29,219 nucleotides of DNA from Atribacteria bacterium SCGC AAA255-N14 (GCA_000405345.1 ASPC01000015.1:1-29219), one strand, 5' to 3'. Numbered from the stretch's first letter, positions 1 through 8,083 are shown. Notes: a model not told the origin generated them from the sequence alone. Translations and numbers: made by a program.

Positions 1-95
1 CCGGTAAAGTGGGGGTGTGCATGGCTACTTCCGGACCGGGAGCTACCAATTTGGTAACCGGTTTGGCCAATGCCCACCTTGATTCTATCCCTTTG
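1..95. repeat. Terminal inverted copy of 6265-6359 (95 bp, exact)
   Basis: These 95 bases are the exact reverse complement of 6265-6359; base 96 no longer matches base 6264. Here the sequence is the native inside of ilvB and runs in frame into the rest of the gene. The same repeat length (95) occurs at the other end of the window, which suggests an assembler overlap and not a biological repeat. Confidence 0.97.
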
Positions 96-1481
96 GTGGC
101 TTTTACTGGACAGGTTTCTACTAACTTAATCGGAACTGATGCTTTTCAAGAAGTAGATATTAGCGGTATTACTTTACCCATCACAAAAAATAATTATGTA
201 GTGAGAGACGTAAAAGATACAGCCAGTATCATACGGGAAGCTTTTTATATCGCTCGTACAGGAAGGCCTGGGCCAGTATTAGTAGATTTACCCAAGGATA
301 TTCAATTAGCTCAAACTGAGTTTAAATACCCTGAAAGCATTAGTCTAAATAGTTATAAACCAACCTTTAATGGGAACGTTAAACAAATTAAGGCAGCAGT
401 ACAAGAAATTAAAAATGCAAAAAAGCCGATTATTTATGCAGGAGGAGGAGTAATTTCCTCAAATGCTTCTTCAGAATTAAGAGATTTGGCTCTTAAAACT
501 AATATCCCGGTTACTACAACTTTAATGGGTTTAGGCTCTTTCCCCGAAACTCACACTCTATCTTTGGGAATGTTAGGTATGCATGGCACTGCCTGCGCAA
601 ATTACGCCGTAACTGATGCTGATTTAATTATTGCTTTAGGGGTAAGATTTGATGATCGAATTACCGGAAAATTAGATGAGTTTGGTTCAAAAGCCAAGGT
701 AATCCATGTTGATATCGATCCAGCAGAGGTAGGTAAAAATGTTTTAGTAGATATCCCCATTATAGGCGATGTCAAGAATATATTAGAAAAATTAAATAAA
801 TATATTCTTAAAAAGAAAGAAACAGAGTGGTTAAGCACGATAGAAGACTTTAAAAGAAAATATCCCTTAAAATATATTAACAACGAAGAGCTAAAACCAC
901 AATATATTATGGAAACAATTAATAAAATTGCTAAGGATAATACCATTATTGTTACCAGTGTGGGGCAACACCAAATGTGGGCTGCTCAGTATTATCAGTA
1001 TACTGAACCTCGCAGTTTTATTTCCTCGGGAGGATTGGGGACAATGGGATATGGTTTTCCTGCTGCTCTTGGTGCAAAGGTAGGTTGTCCTGAAAAAACA
1101 GTCATTTGTATTTCGGGGGATGGCAGTTTTCAAATGAACCAACAAGAAATTGCAACTGCTGTATATAATAATATAGCTGTTACAGTGATTATTATGAATA
1201 ATGGTTATTTGGGAATGGTAAGACAATGGCAGGAACTATTTTTTAATAAAAGATATGCAGAAACTACTTTAAATGGCAATCCTGATTTTGTAAAGTTGGT
1301 TGAAGCTTATGGAGGAACGGGAATAAGAGTGAATAAAAAACAGGAATTATATCCTGCTTTAGAAAAAGCCCTTTCCTCAGATAAATTTGTTTTAATTGAT
1401 TGCCTTATTCCCAAAGAAGAAAATGTCTTTCCTATGGTGAACCCAGGTTCACCGATATCTAAAATGATAGGAGTTGAATAA
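3..1481 (+). CDS. ilvB: Acetolactate synthase large subunit, C-terminal part (5' end missing here)
   Basis: Catalytic subunit of acetohydroxyacid synthase, the ThDP/FAD enzyme that makes 2-acetolactate or 2-aceto-2-hydroxybutyrate at the start of valine/leucine/isoleucine synthesis. The frame is open to the window edge; the GTG at 9 is not a real start. Visible are the [15 protein letters not shown] stretch, the FTGQV...GTDAFQEVD segment, the FAD/central domain, and the ThDP-binding GDG at codons 1116-1124 followed by NN about 25 residues on (MNNGYLGMVRQWQELFF). The catalytic Glu lies in the missing N-terminus, which is present inverted at 6549-6265. Joining codons 1-95 from there to base 96 here keeps frame and gives 556 aa, normal for the family. 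The stop is 2 bp before ilvN, so the two subunits are translationally close. Confidence 0.97.
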   Translation, partial: GKVGVCMATSGPGATNLVTGLANAHLDSIPLVAFTGQVSTNLIGTDAFQEVDISGITLPITKNNYVVRDVKDTASIIREAFYIARTGRPGPVLVDLPKDIQLAQTEFKYPESISLNSYKPTFNGNVKQIKAAVQEIKNAKKPIIYAGGGVISSNASSELRDLALKTNIPVTTTLMGLGSFPETHTLSLGMLGMHGTACANYAVTDADLIIALGVRFDDRITGKLDEFGSKAKVIHVDIDPAEVGKNVLVDIPIIGDVKNILEKLNKYILKKKETEWLSTIEDFKRKYPLKYINNEELKPQYIMETINKIAKDNTIIVTSVGQHQMWAAQYYQYTEPRSFISSGGLGTMGYGFPAALGAKVGCPEKTVICISGDGSFQMNQQEIATAVYNNIAVTVIIMNNGYLGMVRQWQELFFNKRYAETTLNGNPDFVKLVEAYGGTGIRVNKKQELYPALEKALSSDKFVLIDCLIPKEENVFPMVNPGSPISKMIGVE

Positions 1482-1483
1482 TA

Positions 1484-1999
1484 ATGAGACATACTATATC
1501 AGTTTTAGTAAAAGATCATTCCGGTGTATTGGCGAGAGTGGCCAGTTTATTTACCCGTCGTGGTTTTAATATTGAGAGTCTGGCGGTTGGCCATACCGAA
1601 GAAATTAATATTTCCAGGATGACTATTGTAGTCAAAGGAGATGAACGGGTTTTGGAACAGATAACTAAACAGCTAAATAAATTGATTGATGTGATTAGAG
1701 TTAAAGATATTTCTCCTAAAAATTCAGTTGAAAGAGAATTAGCTTTAATCAAAGTAAATACTCATTCCTTGCCCGCCCGCTCGGAAATAATTCAAACGGT
1801 AGATATTTTTAGAGCAAATATAATTGATGTGAACAGCCAGATAGTAACCATTGAAACTACCGGCACAGAGGAAAAGATTAATGCACTGATTGAACTATTG
1901 CGTCCTTTTGGTTTAAAAGAGGTTGTCCGGACCGGGAAAATTGCCCTATCCAGGGGGAGCGCTACTACTTCAGTGCTAAAAAATAAGCCGAATAAATAA
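1484..1999 (+). CDS. ilvN: Acetolactate synthase small (regulatory) subunit
   Basis: Regulatory subunit that binds the large subunit, raises its activity and usually confers valine feedback inhibition. The protein is 171 aa, typical for the family. An N-terminal ACT domain is clear (HTISVLVKDHSGVLARVASLF at the start, then GFNIESLAVG), followed by the C-terminal small-subunit domain with the EIIQTVDIFRANIIDV and TGTEEKINALIELLRPFG segments. The ATG lies 2 bp after the ilvB stop, with an AGGAG inside the last ilvB codons serving as ribosome binding site, so ilvB and ilvN are one transcript. The symbol ilvH would be equally valid. Confidence 0.96.
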   Translation: MRHTISVLVKDHSGVLARVASLFTRRGFNIESLAVGHTEEINISRMTIVVKGDERVLEQITKQLNKLIDVIRVKDISPKNSVERELALIKVNTHSLPARSEIIQTVDIFRANIIDVNSQIVTIETTGTEEKINALIELLRPFGLKEVVRTGKIALSRGSATTSVLKNKPNK

Positions 2000-2057
2000 T
2001 TTTTTCAAAAGATAAAATAGATTGTTTAAGAATAATAAGAGTAATGTGTAAAACTGA

Positions 2058-3104
<1,047 letters not shown>

Positions 3105-3131
3105 TATTGTATTGCGTATAGTTAGGAAAGA

Positions 3132-3156
3132 AGAAGTCAGAAGTCAGAAGTCAGAA
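3132..3156. repeat. Short tandem repeat, 7-bp unit AGAAGTC x 3.6
   Basis: Three full copies of AGAAGTC and a partial fourth lie in the 165-bp gap between ilvC and pheA. The rest of the gap (about 3200-3255) is filled with degenerate ATTGGTTA/AATTGGT words like those in other gaps of this window. I see no gene here. Confidence 0.8.
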
Positions 3157-3269
3157 TAAGATAGTATATAGCAAAGAGGAATAGCGTGTAACGTGTAAAA
3201 TTAGTTAATTGGTTACTTGGCTAATTGGAGAATTGGTAAATTGGTGAATTAATAAGTGAGGTGAAAAAT

Positions 3270-4091
3270 TTGCAAAATAGAGTAGCATTGCAGGGAGAAA
3301 GGGGAGCCTTTAGTGAGATTGCAGCTATTAAGTTTTTTGGTTCTTCCATACAACCTATACTTTGTAAAACTTTTAAGGGAGTGTTCCAAAGGATAACTGA
3401 CAAAGAAGCCGAATACGGTATTTTGCCTACAGAAAATTCTCAGACCGGCGGGATAAATGAGGTCCATGACCTTTTATTACACCAAGAATTATTTGCGGTG
3501 GGAGAAGTGAAGTTAAAGGTTGAACATTGTTTAATAACTAAGGAAGAAATTGATTTTAAATTAATTGAAAGGGTATATTCTCATCCTCAAGCACTGGCTC
3601 AGTGTGAAAAATTTTTATCAAGAAATCTACCTTCCTGTCAGGTTATCTCTGCATATGATACTGCCGGGAGTGTAAAGATGATTAAAGAGGCTAAGGAAAA
3701 TAATATAGCTGCTATTGCCAGTAGTTGGGCGGCAGAACTCTATGGTTTAAAAATATTAAGTTTAAACATTCAGGACAATAAATTCAATTATACTCGTTTT
3801 TTAATTTTATCACCCGAAATGAATTTAGATACTAAAAATAATAAAACTTCAATTATTTTTGCAGTAGTGAGTAAGCCTGGAGCGCTTTATCGCTGTCTTA
3901 AAGAATTTGCTTTAAGAGATATCAATTTAAACAGATTAGAATCACGACCTAGCAAAAGAGAACCGTGGGAATATATCTTTTATACTGATTTTGAAAAAGG
4001 GTTACATGAGAAAAAAACTCAAGAAGCATTAAAATCTTTAGAGGAATGTACTACTTTTATTAAAATAATCGGAAGTTACTATTCCGAGTAA
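3270..4091 (+). CDS. pheA: Prephenate dehydratase
   Basis: Converts prephenate to phenylpyruvate, the committed step of phenylalanine synthesis. It is a monofunctional enzyme with no chorismate mutase domain. The dehydratase domain (about 1-180) holds ALQGERGAFSE, a DTAGSVKMI segment and the catalytic TRF at 175-177. The C-terminal ACT domain (about 192-265) carries the Phe-binding motifs GALYRCL (204-210) and ESRP (224-227), so feedback control by Phe is likely. I chose the TTG at 3270 because GAGGTG ends 6 nt before it; the GTG at 3261 lies inside that ribosome binding site and would add MKN. The gene sits inside a branched-chain cluster, so the ilv leader probably controls it too. Confidence 0.93.
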   Translation: MQNRVALQGERGAFSEIAAIKFFGSSIQPILCKTFKGVFQRITDKEAEYGILPTENSQTGGINEVHDLLLHQELFAVGEVKLKVEHCLITKEEIDFKLIERVYSHPQALAQCEKFLSRNLPSCQVISAYDTAGSVKMIKEAKENNIAAIASSWAAELYGLKILSLNIQDNKFNYTRFLILSPEMNLDTKNNKTSIIFAVVSKPGALYRCLKEFALRDINLNRLESRPSKREPWEYIFYTDFEKGLHEKKTQEALKSLEECTTFIKIIGSYYSE

Positions 4092-4136
4092 ATGTTTCAA
4101 GATAAAAATATTAGAGCGAAATGGGGGGAAAATAAG

Positions 4137-5669
4137 ATGATAGATAATATAATCATTTTTGATACTACACTTCGAGATGGAGAGCAATGTCCGGGTGCAT
4201 CACTCAATACTGATGAAAAATTGGAGGTAGCCAGGCAATTAGAAAATCTTAATGTAGATGTCATAGAAGCTGGTTTCCCTATTGCTTCTCCAGGGGATTT
4301 TGAAGGGGTAAAGTTGGTAGCTCAAAACATTAAAGGTTGTACTATTGCTGGTTTAGCTCGAACAGTAAAGAAAGATATTGAACGTGCTTGGGAAGCAGTT
4401 AAATATTCCAAAAAGCCACGAATCCATACTTTTATTGCTACTTCTCCTATCCATATGCAATATAAATTACAGCTTTCTCCTGAACAAGTTTTAGAGCAGG
4501 CAGTTGAGGCGGTAAAATACGCCTGTAAGCTCTGTCCGGAAGTGGAATTTTCAGCTGAAGATGCCAGCAGAAGCGAGAAAGAATTTTTATACAGAATTTT
4601 TGAAGAAGTAATCAAAGCTGGTGCTACTATAATAAATGTGCCTGATACAGTAGGGTATGCCCAACCAGAAGAATTTGGCAGATTAATAAAAGATATTAAA
4701 GAAAATGTTTTTAATATCGAAAAGGTAATTATTAGTGTTCATTGTCATAATGACCTGGGGTTAGCTGTGGCCAATTCTTTGGAAGCAATAAAAAATGGGG
4801 CTACTCAAATAGAGTGCACTATAAATGGCATTGGCGAGAGGGCGGGAAATGCTTCTTTGGAAGAGACTGTTATGGCTCTTCAAACCAGGAAGGATATTTA
4901 TCACAAAGTTACCCGGATTAATTCCACACAAATATATCCTATTAGTAGATTAGTGAGTAAATTAACAGGCTTTACGGTTCAGCCCAATAAAGCAATAGTA
5001 GGGAAAAACGCTTTTGCTCACGAGGCAGGTATACATCAAGCTGGGATAATAAAAGAACCTACAACCTACGAAATTATGACTCCTCAATCAGTAGGTTTAG
5101 AAAGCAATAGTTTGGTTTTAGGAAAACATTCAGGACGGAACGCTCTTAAGAAGAAGTTAGAGGAGATGGGTTATACTTTAGATAAAGAAAAATTAAATGA
5201 AGTATTTGAAGAATTTAAGAGGTTAGCAGATAAAAAGAAAGAGATTTTTATTGAAGATTTAGAGGCAATTGTATCTGAGGAGATAATAGGCAAAATCCCA
5301 GAGACCTTTCAACTGGACTATTTTCATGTAAATACTGGTAATAGTACTTTGCCAACCGCGACAGTAAGATTATTATATCAGGACAAAAAATATGAGGATG
5401 CAGCCTGTGGAGATGGTCCGGTAGATGCTTCTTTTAATGCAATAGATCGTATTACCAAATTTAAGCTAAAATTAGTAGATTACAATGTGCGAGCTTTAAC
5501 TAGAGGTAAGGATGCTCAAGGGGAGGCGACGCTAAAGATAAGTGATGAGAAAGGGAATATCTTTACAGGCAGAAGTACAAGTACTGATACCTTAGAAGCT
5601 AGCATAAGAGCTTATCTTAAGGCAGTAAATAGAATAGCTTATAATTCAGCTTCAGCTACTCATTGTTAG
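4137..5669 (+). CDS. leuA: 2-isopropylmalate synthase
   Basis: Condenses acetyl-CoA with 2-oxoisovalerate in the first committed step of leucine synthesis. The protein is 510 aa from the ATG at 4137, which follows GGGGGGA with about 7 nt spacing; the upstream ATG at 4092, directly after the pheA stop, lacks such a site and would add 15 residues. The HMGL-type TIM barrel shows DTTLRDGEQ (9-17), metal-binding HCHND (202-206) and NGIGERAGN. The linker region has KNAFAHEAGIHQAG and EIMTPQSVGL...LGKHSGRNAL, typical of LeuA. The C-terminal regulatory domain (about 390-505) ends with the GDGPVDASFNAIDRI segment, so leucine feedback inhibition is expected. Confidence 0.94.
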   Translation: MIDNIIIFDTTLRDGEQCPGASLNTDEKLEVARQLENLNVDVIEAGFPIASPGDFEGVKLVAQNIKGCTIAGLARTVKKDIERAWEAVKYSKKPRIHTFIATSPIHMQYKLQLSPEQVLEQAVEAVKYACKLCPEVEFSAEDASRSEKEFLYRIFEEVIKAGATIINVPDTVGYAQPEEFGRLIKDIKENVFNIEKVIISVHCHNDLGLAVANSLEAIKNGATQIECTINGIGERAGNASLEETVMALQTRKDIYHKVTRINSTQIYPISRLVSKLTGFTVQPNKAIVGKNAFAHEAGIHQAGIIKEPTTYEIMTPQSVGLESNSLVLGKHSGRNALKKKLEEMGYTLDKEKLNEVFEEFKRLADKKKEIFIEDLEAIVSEEIIGKIPETFQLDYFHVNTGNSTLPTATVRLLYQDKKYEDAACGDGPVDASFNAIDRITKFKLKLVDYNVRALTRGKDAQGEATLKISDEKGNIFTGRSTSTDTLEASIRAYLKAVNRIAYNSASATHC

Positions 5670-5702
5670 TTGGTTGGTTAGTTACCCGGTTAGCTGGTTA
5701 AA
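5668..5702. repeat. Degenerate TTAGTTGGTTA-type intergenic repeat
   Basis: A run of GTTGGTTA/GTTAGTTA words begins at the leuA stop. It shares a GTTA-CCYGGTTAGCTRGTTAAA core with 13728-13759 in the hisF-hisA gap, and related words occur on the opposite strand at about 5886-5940 and at 3200-3255. This dispersed AT-rich repeat family has unknown function. The whole 290-bp gap 5670-5959 holds no gene that I can support. Confidence 0.6.
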
Positions 5703-5764
5703 AAAATGCAAGAGAAAGAAAAAATAAGAACAGATCTCGTTTCCACCCGTAATGTGTAATATAT

Positions 5765-5786
5765 CGGGTACGATGCATCGTACCCG
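5765..5786. repeat. Perfect 22-bp palindrome
   Basis: The bases CGGGTACGATG are followed directly by their reverse complement, giving a 22-bp palindrome centred between 5775 and 5776. It could be a protein-binding site or a repeat-element core. It is GC-richer than its surroundings, which favours a small inserted repeat. Confidence 0.8.
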
Positions 5787-5813
5787 CAGGTGACGGAGAA
5801 TAAAGAAAGATAG

Positions 5814-5833
5814 ATTCCCGTTTTCACGGGAAT
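5814..5833. repeat. dRS3-like motif ATTCCC-N8-GGGAAT
   Basis: ATTCCCG and CGGGAAT flank a 6-base TTTTCA loop, with GAC following on the 3' side. The pattern ATTCCC-N8-GGGAAT is the form described for Neisseria dRS3 repeats and is also common as a scattered repeat in other bacteria. It is a small hairpin-forming intergenic repeat with no coding content. Confidence 0.7.
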
Positions 5834-5959
5834 GACAAAGGGGACACCTGAATTCTAGTTTTTTCATGCGATATACGATATTCACTAAACTAATTAACCA
5901 ACAAATCAGTTAACTAGCTAACTAAGTACTAACGACTAATATAAAAGGAAGTGATTAAA

Positions 5960-6271
5960 ATGAACAAGAAAATAGAAATAATGGATACTACTTTAAGAGA
6001 CGGAGAACAAATGAAGGGTGTAAGTTATTCTCCCCAGGAGAAAGTAACCATTGCCAAGATTTTACTGGAAGATGTAAAAGTAGATAGAATTGAAATTGCC
6101 AGTGCTAAAGTGAGCAAAGGAGAAGAACAATCTGTGGCCGAAATAATCGATTGGGCTAAAAAGGCTAACTGTGTAGAGAAGATAGAAATTTTGGGATTTG
6201 TAGATAAGACAGAATCAGTCGATTGGATCTATAATCTTGGCGGAAAAGTAATGAATATCCTTAGCAAAGGG
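5960..6271 (+). CDS. cimA: (R)-citramalate synthase, N-terminal 104 codons (cut by a foreign join)
   Basis: Citramalate synthase condenses pyruvate with acetyl-CoA to feed 2-oxobutyrate, and so isoleucine, without threonine deaminase. The first 104 residues show DTTLRDGEQ (9-17), [15 protein letters not shown] and KIEILGFVD, then [11 protein letters not shown]. From memory this resembles Leptospira CimA more than LeuA, but a related 2-isopropylmalate or homocitrate synthase is not excluded on a fragment. The ATG at 5960 has an AGGAAG site 8 nt upstream; the GTG at 5951 is inside that site. The open frame continues to 6442, but codons after 6271 are antisense ilvB and are not native. A full CimA would be several hundred residues longer. 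Confidence 0.75.
6264..6271. other. Probable chimeric join (cimA sense to ilvB antisense), CAAAGGG microhomology
   Basis: Left of this point the plus strand encodes cimA. From 6265 rightward it is exactly antisense ilvB. The 7 bases CAAAGGG (6265-6271) fit both the cimA reading (SKG) and the ilvB reverse complement, so the true switch point lies within them. Both genes are broken here, and the missing ilvB portion resumes in frame at base 96 of this window. Confidence 0.85.
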
Positions 6272-6359
6272 ATAGAATCAAGGTGGGCATTGGCCAAACC
6301 GGTTACCAAATTGGTAGCTCCCGGTCCGGAAGTAGCCATGCACACCCCCACTTTACCGG
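6265..6359. repeat. Inverted copy of window bases 1-95
   Basis: Exact reverse complement of 1-95. Its high-coordinate side continues into native ilvB 5' sequence and its leader; its low-coordinate side abuts cimA. Confidence 0.97.
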
Positions 6360-6549
6360 TAGCACGGGCATACCCGTCAGCAGCATGTGCTGCCCCTTGT
6401 TCATGCCTGGTAAGTATGTGTTTTATAGACTTTTCACTATAAAGGACATCATATAGAGGCATCATTACCCCACCTGGGATGCCGAATATTACTTTTACAC
6501 CTTCTTTTTTTAAACATTCTACTACTATTTGCGCTCCAGTTAATCTCAT
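6265..6549 (-). CDS. ilvB: Acetolactate synthase large subunit, N-terminal 95 codons
   Basis: Encodes the start of the protein whose remainder is at 96-1481 on the plus strand. Residues 20-30 ([11 protein letters not shown]) and [18 protein letters not shown] (48-65) are typical AHAS N-terminal motifs, with Glu50 as the catalytic glutamate that activates ThDP. I chose the ATG at 6549 because AAAGGAG ends 9 nt upstream; the ATG at 6558 directly abuts that site and is unlikely. The frame runs on to 6229 only because of the join to cimA; native coding stops at 6265. The tandem T-box and riboswitch leader lies immediately upstream, so this end carries the control region of the whole ilv-leu cluster. 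Confidence 0.95.
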
Positions 6550-6623
6550 GTAACTCATCTCCTTTCTATAATTTGAATAAGTTATCTGACCATTTTCCAA
6601 GTTTCATTTTGTTTTTGCATATA

Positions 6624-6690
6624 AAAATGCCCCAGCAAATAAATCCATTTTGTTAGTTAAACAAAAGGGACCTATCCGCTGGGGCATTTT
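6624..6690 (-). terminator. Riboswitch-controlled intrinsic terminator upstream of ilvB
   Basis: A 13-bp perfect inverted repeat (6678-6690 with 6624-6636, stem ATGCCCCAGC-like) has a nested TTTTGTT/AACAAAA hairpin in its loop and is followed by a U-run in the RNA. The 5' arm overlaps the P3 region of the ykkC-family aptamer, so ligand binding would block terminator formation, making an ON switch. It lies about 75 nt before the ilvB start. Confidence 0.88.
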
Positions 6691-6790
6691 CTTCCCACGG
6701 TGTAATGCTAACCTTTAAGGTATTAGCATTTTATGCCACTCGGTCCAGACTCTAATCAGAATTGATTAGACGGAACCCTAGACATACTCC
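6666..6790 (-). ncRNA. ykkC-family riboswitch, subtype 2 (ppGpp likely, PRPP possible)
   Basis: Reading the minus strand: CTAGGGTTCCG (6781-6771), an 8-bp hairpin (TCTAATCA/TGATTAGA, 6770-6751), GTCTGGACCGAG (6750-6739), an 8-bp hairpin (AATGCTAA/TTAGCATT, 6730-6704), ACACCGTGGGA (6703-6693), and GCGGATAGGTCCC closing P3. Bases TATGTC before CTAGGG can pair with GGCATA to form P1. The order and sequences match the ykkC aptamer. The GCGGRUAGGU tail is, from memory, a feature of the PRPP/ppGpp subtype and not of guanidine-I. The A in GCGGAUAGG looks like the reported G-to-A position that favours ppGpp, and the branched-chain context also favours ppGpp over PRPP. Ligand assignment is inference. 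Confidence 0.83.
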
Positions 6791-6797
6791 CAAAAAA

Positions 6798-6853
6798 CAA
6801 AAAAACTTCCATCTTTATCTTAGTCCATAAAGACTAAAATAGGGACGAAAGTT
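6798..6853 (-). terminator. T-box terminator
   Basis: On the minus strand AACTTTC pairs with GGAAGTT, enclosing an inner TTTTAGTC/GACTAAGA stem, and a run of seven T follows. Its 5' arm uses TTTCGTCCCT, which the competing antiterminator needs for pairing with AGGG and ACGA of the T-box. This is the usual mutually exclusive T-box arrangement. Confidence 0.85.
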
Positions 6854-7056
6854 ATTCGTGGTACCACCCTAATTCAGTAAAGATAATAAATATCTTTACC
6901 CTCATTAGATTGTGTATAACGCTTTTAGCGTCATAGGCTACTTTGGAGTTTCACCTATGATATTTGAAGGCGAGACTTTCGGTGGGCTTATGCTGCCAAT
7001 TCACACCAACCATTGGCTCTCTTTAGCAATTTTAGCCTACTTACTTTTCCTTCTAA
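6806..7056 (-). ncRNA. T-box leader of the ilv-leu cluster (specifier probably CUC, Leu)
   Basis: The conserved T-box AGGGTGGTACCACG is at 6870-6857; with TCGTCCCT it forms the antiterminator, with a 7-nt bulge UGGUACC whose UGGU pairs with the ACCA end of an uncharged tRNA. Stem I is closed by GAAGG (7053-7049) with CCTTC (6970-6966). It contains AGTA, then AGAGAGCCAATGGTTGGTG and TTGGC forming the standard apical hairpin. The 3' side reads GAAAGTCTCGCC; CTC (6974-6972) followed by G is the best specifier candidate and would sense tRNA-Leu, while GTC (Val) is an alternative. A second hairpin (TCATAGG/CCTATGA) follows Stem I. Confidence 0.93.
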
Positions 7057-7082
7057 TTTTTACTTTTTTTTATTTAAAATAT

Positions 7083-7111
7083 AGTCTATAACAATTAATT
7101 TTAAATGTCAA
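7083..7111 (-). promoter_or_regulatory. Sigma-70-type promoter for the ilv leader
   Basis: The minus strand shows TTGACA (7111-7106), a 17-bp spacer and TAGACT (7088-7083). The predicted start near 7076 lies just ahead of T-box Stem I. It is 80-100 bp downstream of the methyltransferase stop, so the ilv cluster has its own promoter. Confidence 0.7.
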
Positions 7112-7189
7112 ATAAAATAGCAAAAAATTTTGATGAATTTTTTTCTCTTATTTATTATATTTCTAACCTTGGAGTAACACTTATTATAA

Positions 7190-8083
7190 TTAATTTTTTA
7201 TTTTTGCGGACATTGTCTTAATATGTAGGGGTGTAGTACCACAACAACCACCAATTAAATTTAATCCTAGTTTAACAAATTTTTCGGTGTAATCAGCCAT
7301 TGTTTTTGGAGATGCAGGATATACTACTTTATCTTTAACCAGCTCAGGTATCCCCGCATTAGGCTCAACCATCAAATAAGTCTTACTTACCTTCTTCATT
7401 ATTTTCAAGACTTTATATAAAACTTCCGGACCGGTTCCACAATTAGCCCCTACCCCATCTGCTCCTTTATTTTCAAGAACTGTCACTGCTCTTTCCGGGT
7501 CAACTCCATATATAGTCTTTAGATTTTTATCAAAAGTCATTGAGGCAATCACCATTAAATCAGTATTTTCTTTTGTGGCCTTTAAGGCGGCTTTAATCTC
7601 CTCAAGATCATAAAAAGTTTCTAAAATTATTAAATCTACACCTGTTTTCTCTAAAATTACAACTTGCTCTTTGTAGTTTTCATAAACCTCACTTACTTTT
7701 AAATCTCCATATGGTTCTAGTATCTTCCCTGTGGGGCCTACAGAACCGGCAGTAAATATTCTTTTTTCCAAAGTTCCTTCTTTATCTATTGCACTTTTAG
7801 CTATGTTTACTGCTATTTCATTTATTTTTAGAATATCAGCTTCTCTACCAAAACTTCTTAATTTAATTCTACTAGCGCCAAAAGTATTAGTTAATATTAC
7901 ATCCGCACCAGCTTTTATATATTCTTGATGAATTTTTTGCACTACTTGAGGATGAGATATATTCCATTCTTCAGAGCACTCTCCCGATTTAAGGCCATAC
8001 AATTGAAGCATGGTACCCATTGCTCCATCGAGTAATAGAGTTCTTTTATTTAATTGTTCTTTTATTTCTTCTTTAATATTCAT
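7190..8083 (-). CDS. Stand-alone homocysteine S-methyltransferase domain protein
   Basis: Transfers a methyl group to homocysteine to form methionine, through a Zn-thiolate TIM barrel. The 297 residues correspond to the N-terminal homocysteine domain of MetH only. LLLDGAMGTMLQ is at 17-28, and the three zinc cysteines are visible: Cys215 (GANCGTGPE) and Cys280/Cys281 (GGCCGTTP). There is no folate, cobalamin or activation domain, so the methyl donor must come from a partner protein or from a small methylated compound. The reading frame is open to 8173, but the ATG at 8083 begins the conserved region and an extended -10 element at 8159-8167 would place transcription start inside the longer form. 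No strong ribosome site is seen at 8083, so the exact start is uncertain. Confidence 0.85.
   Translation of the reverse strand: MNIKEEIKEQLNKRTLLLDGAMGTMLQLYGLKSGECSEEWNISHPQVVQKIHQEYIKAGADVILTNTFGASRIKLRSFGREADILKINEIAVNIAKSAIDKEGTLEKRIFTAGSVGPTGKILEPYGDLKVSEVYENYKEQVVILEKTGVDLIILETFYDLEEIKAALKATKENTDLMVIASMTFDKNLKTIYGVDPERAVTVLENKGADGVGANCGTGPEVLYKVLKIMKKVSKTYLMVEPNAGIPELVKDKVVYPASPKTMADYTEKFVKLGLNLIGGCCGTTPLHIKTMSAKIKN

Noticed and set aside
9..11. GTG at 9 as the start of IlvB
   Set aside because: It lies in the middle of a conserved AHAS region; the true N-terminus with the catalytic Glu is at 6549-6265 on the minus strand.
602..946. Open frame of 114 codons on the minus strand within ilvB
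   Set aside because: It is antisense to a well-conserved gene, has no recognisable domain and no ribosome binding site. Other antisense frames within the window genes were dismissed for the same reason.
3132..3255. Possible CRISPR-like array in the ilvC-pheA gap
   Set aside because: The repeats are 7-bp tandem units and degenerate AT-rich words without spacers of constant length.
5682..5885. Open frame of 67 codons on the minus strand in the leuA-cimA gap
   Set aside because: It runs through the palindrome and the dRS3-like hairpin and looks like translated repeat sequence.
6272..6442. C-terminal 57 codons of the open frame that starts in cimA
   Set aside because: They are antisense to ilvB and resemble no citramalate synthase; they arise from the chimeric join.
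6666..6790. Guanidine-I riboswitch as the identity of the ykkC-family aptamer
   Set aside because: The 3' part (GCGGAUAGGU) fits the PRPP/ppGpp subtype as I remember it, and the downstream genes are branched-chain synthesis, not guanidine export or carboxylase genes.
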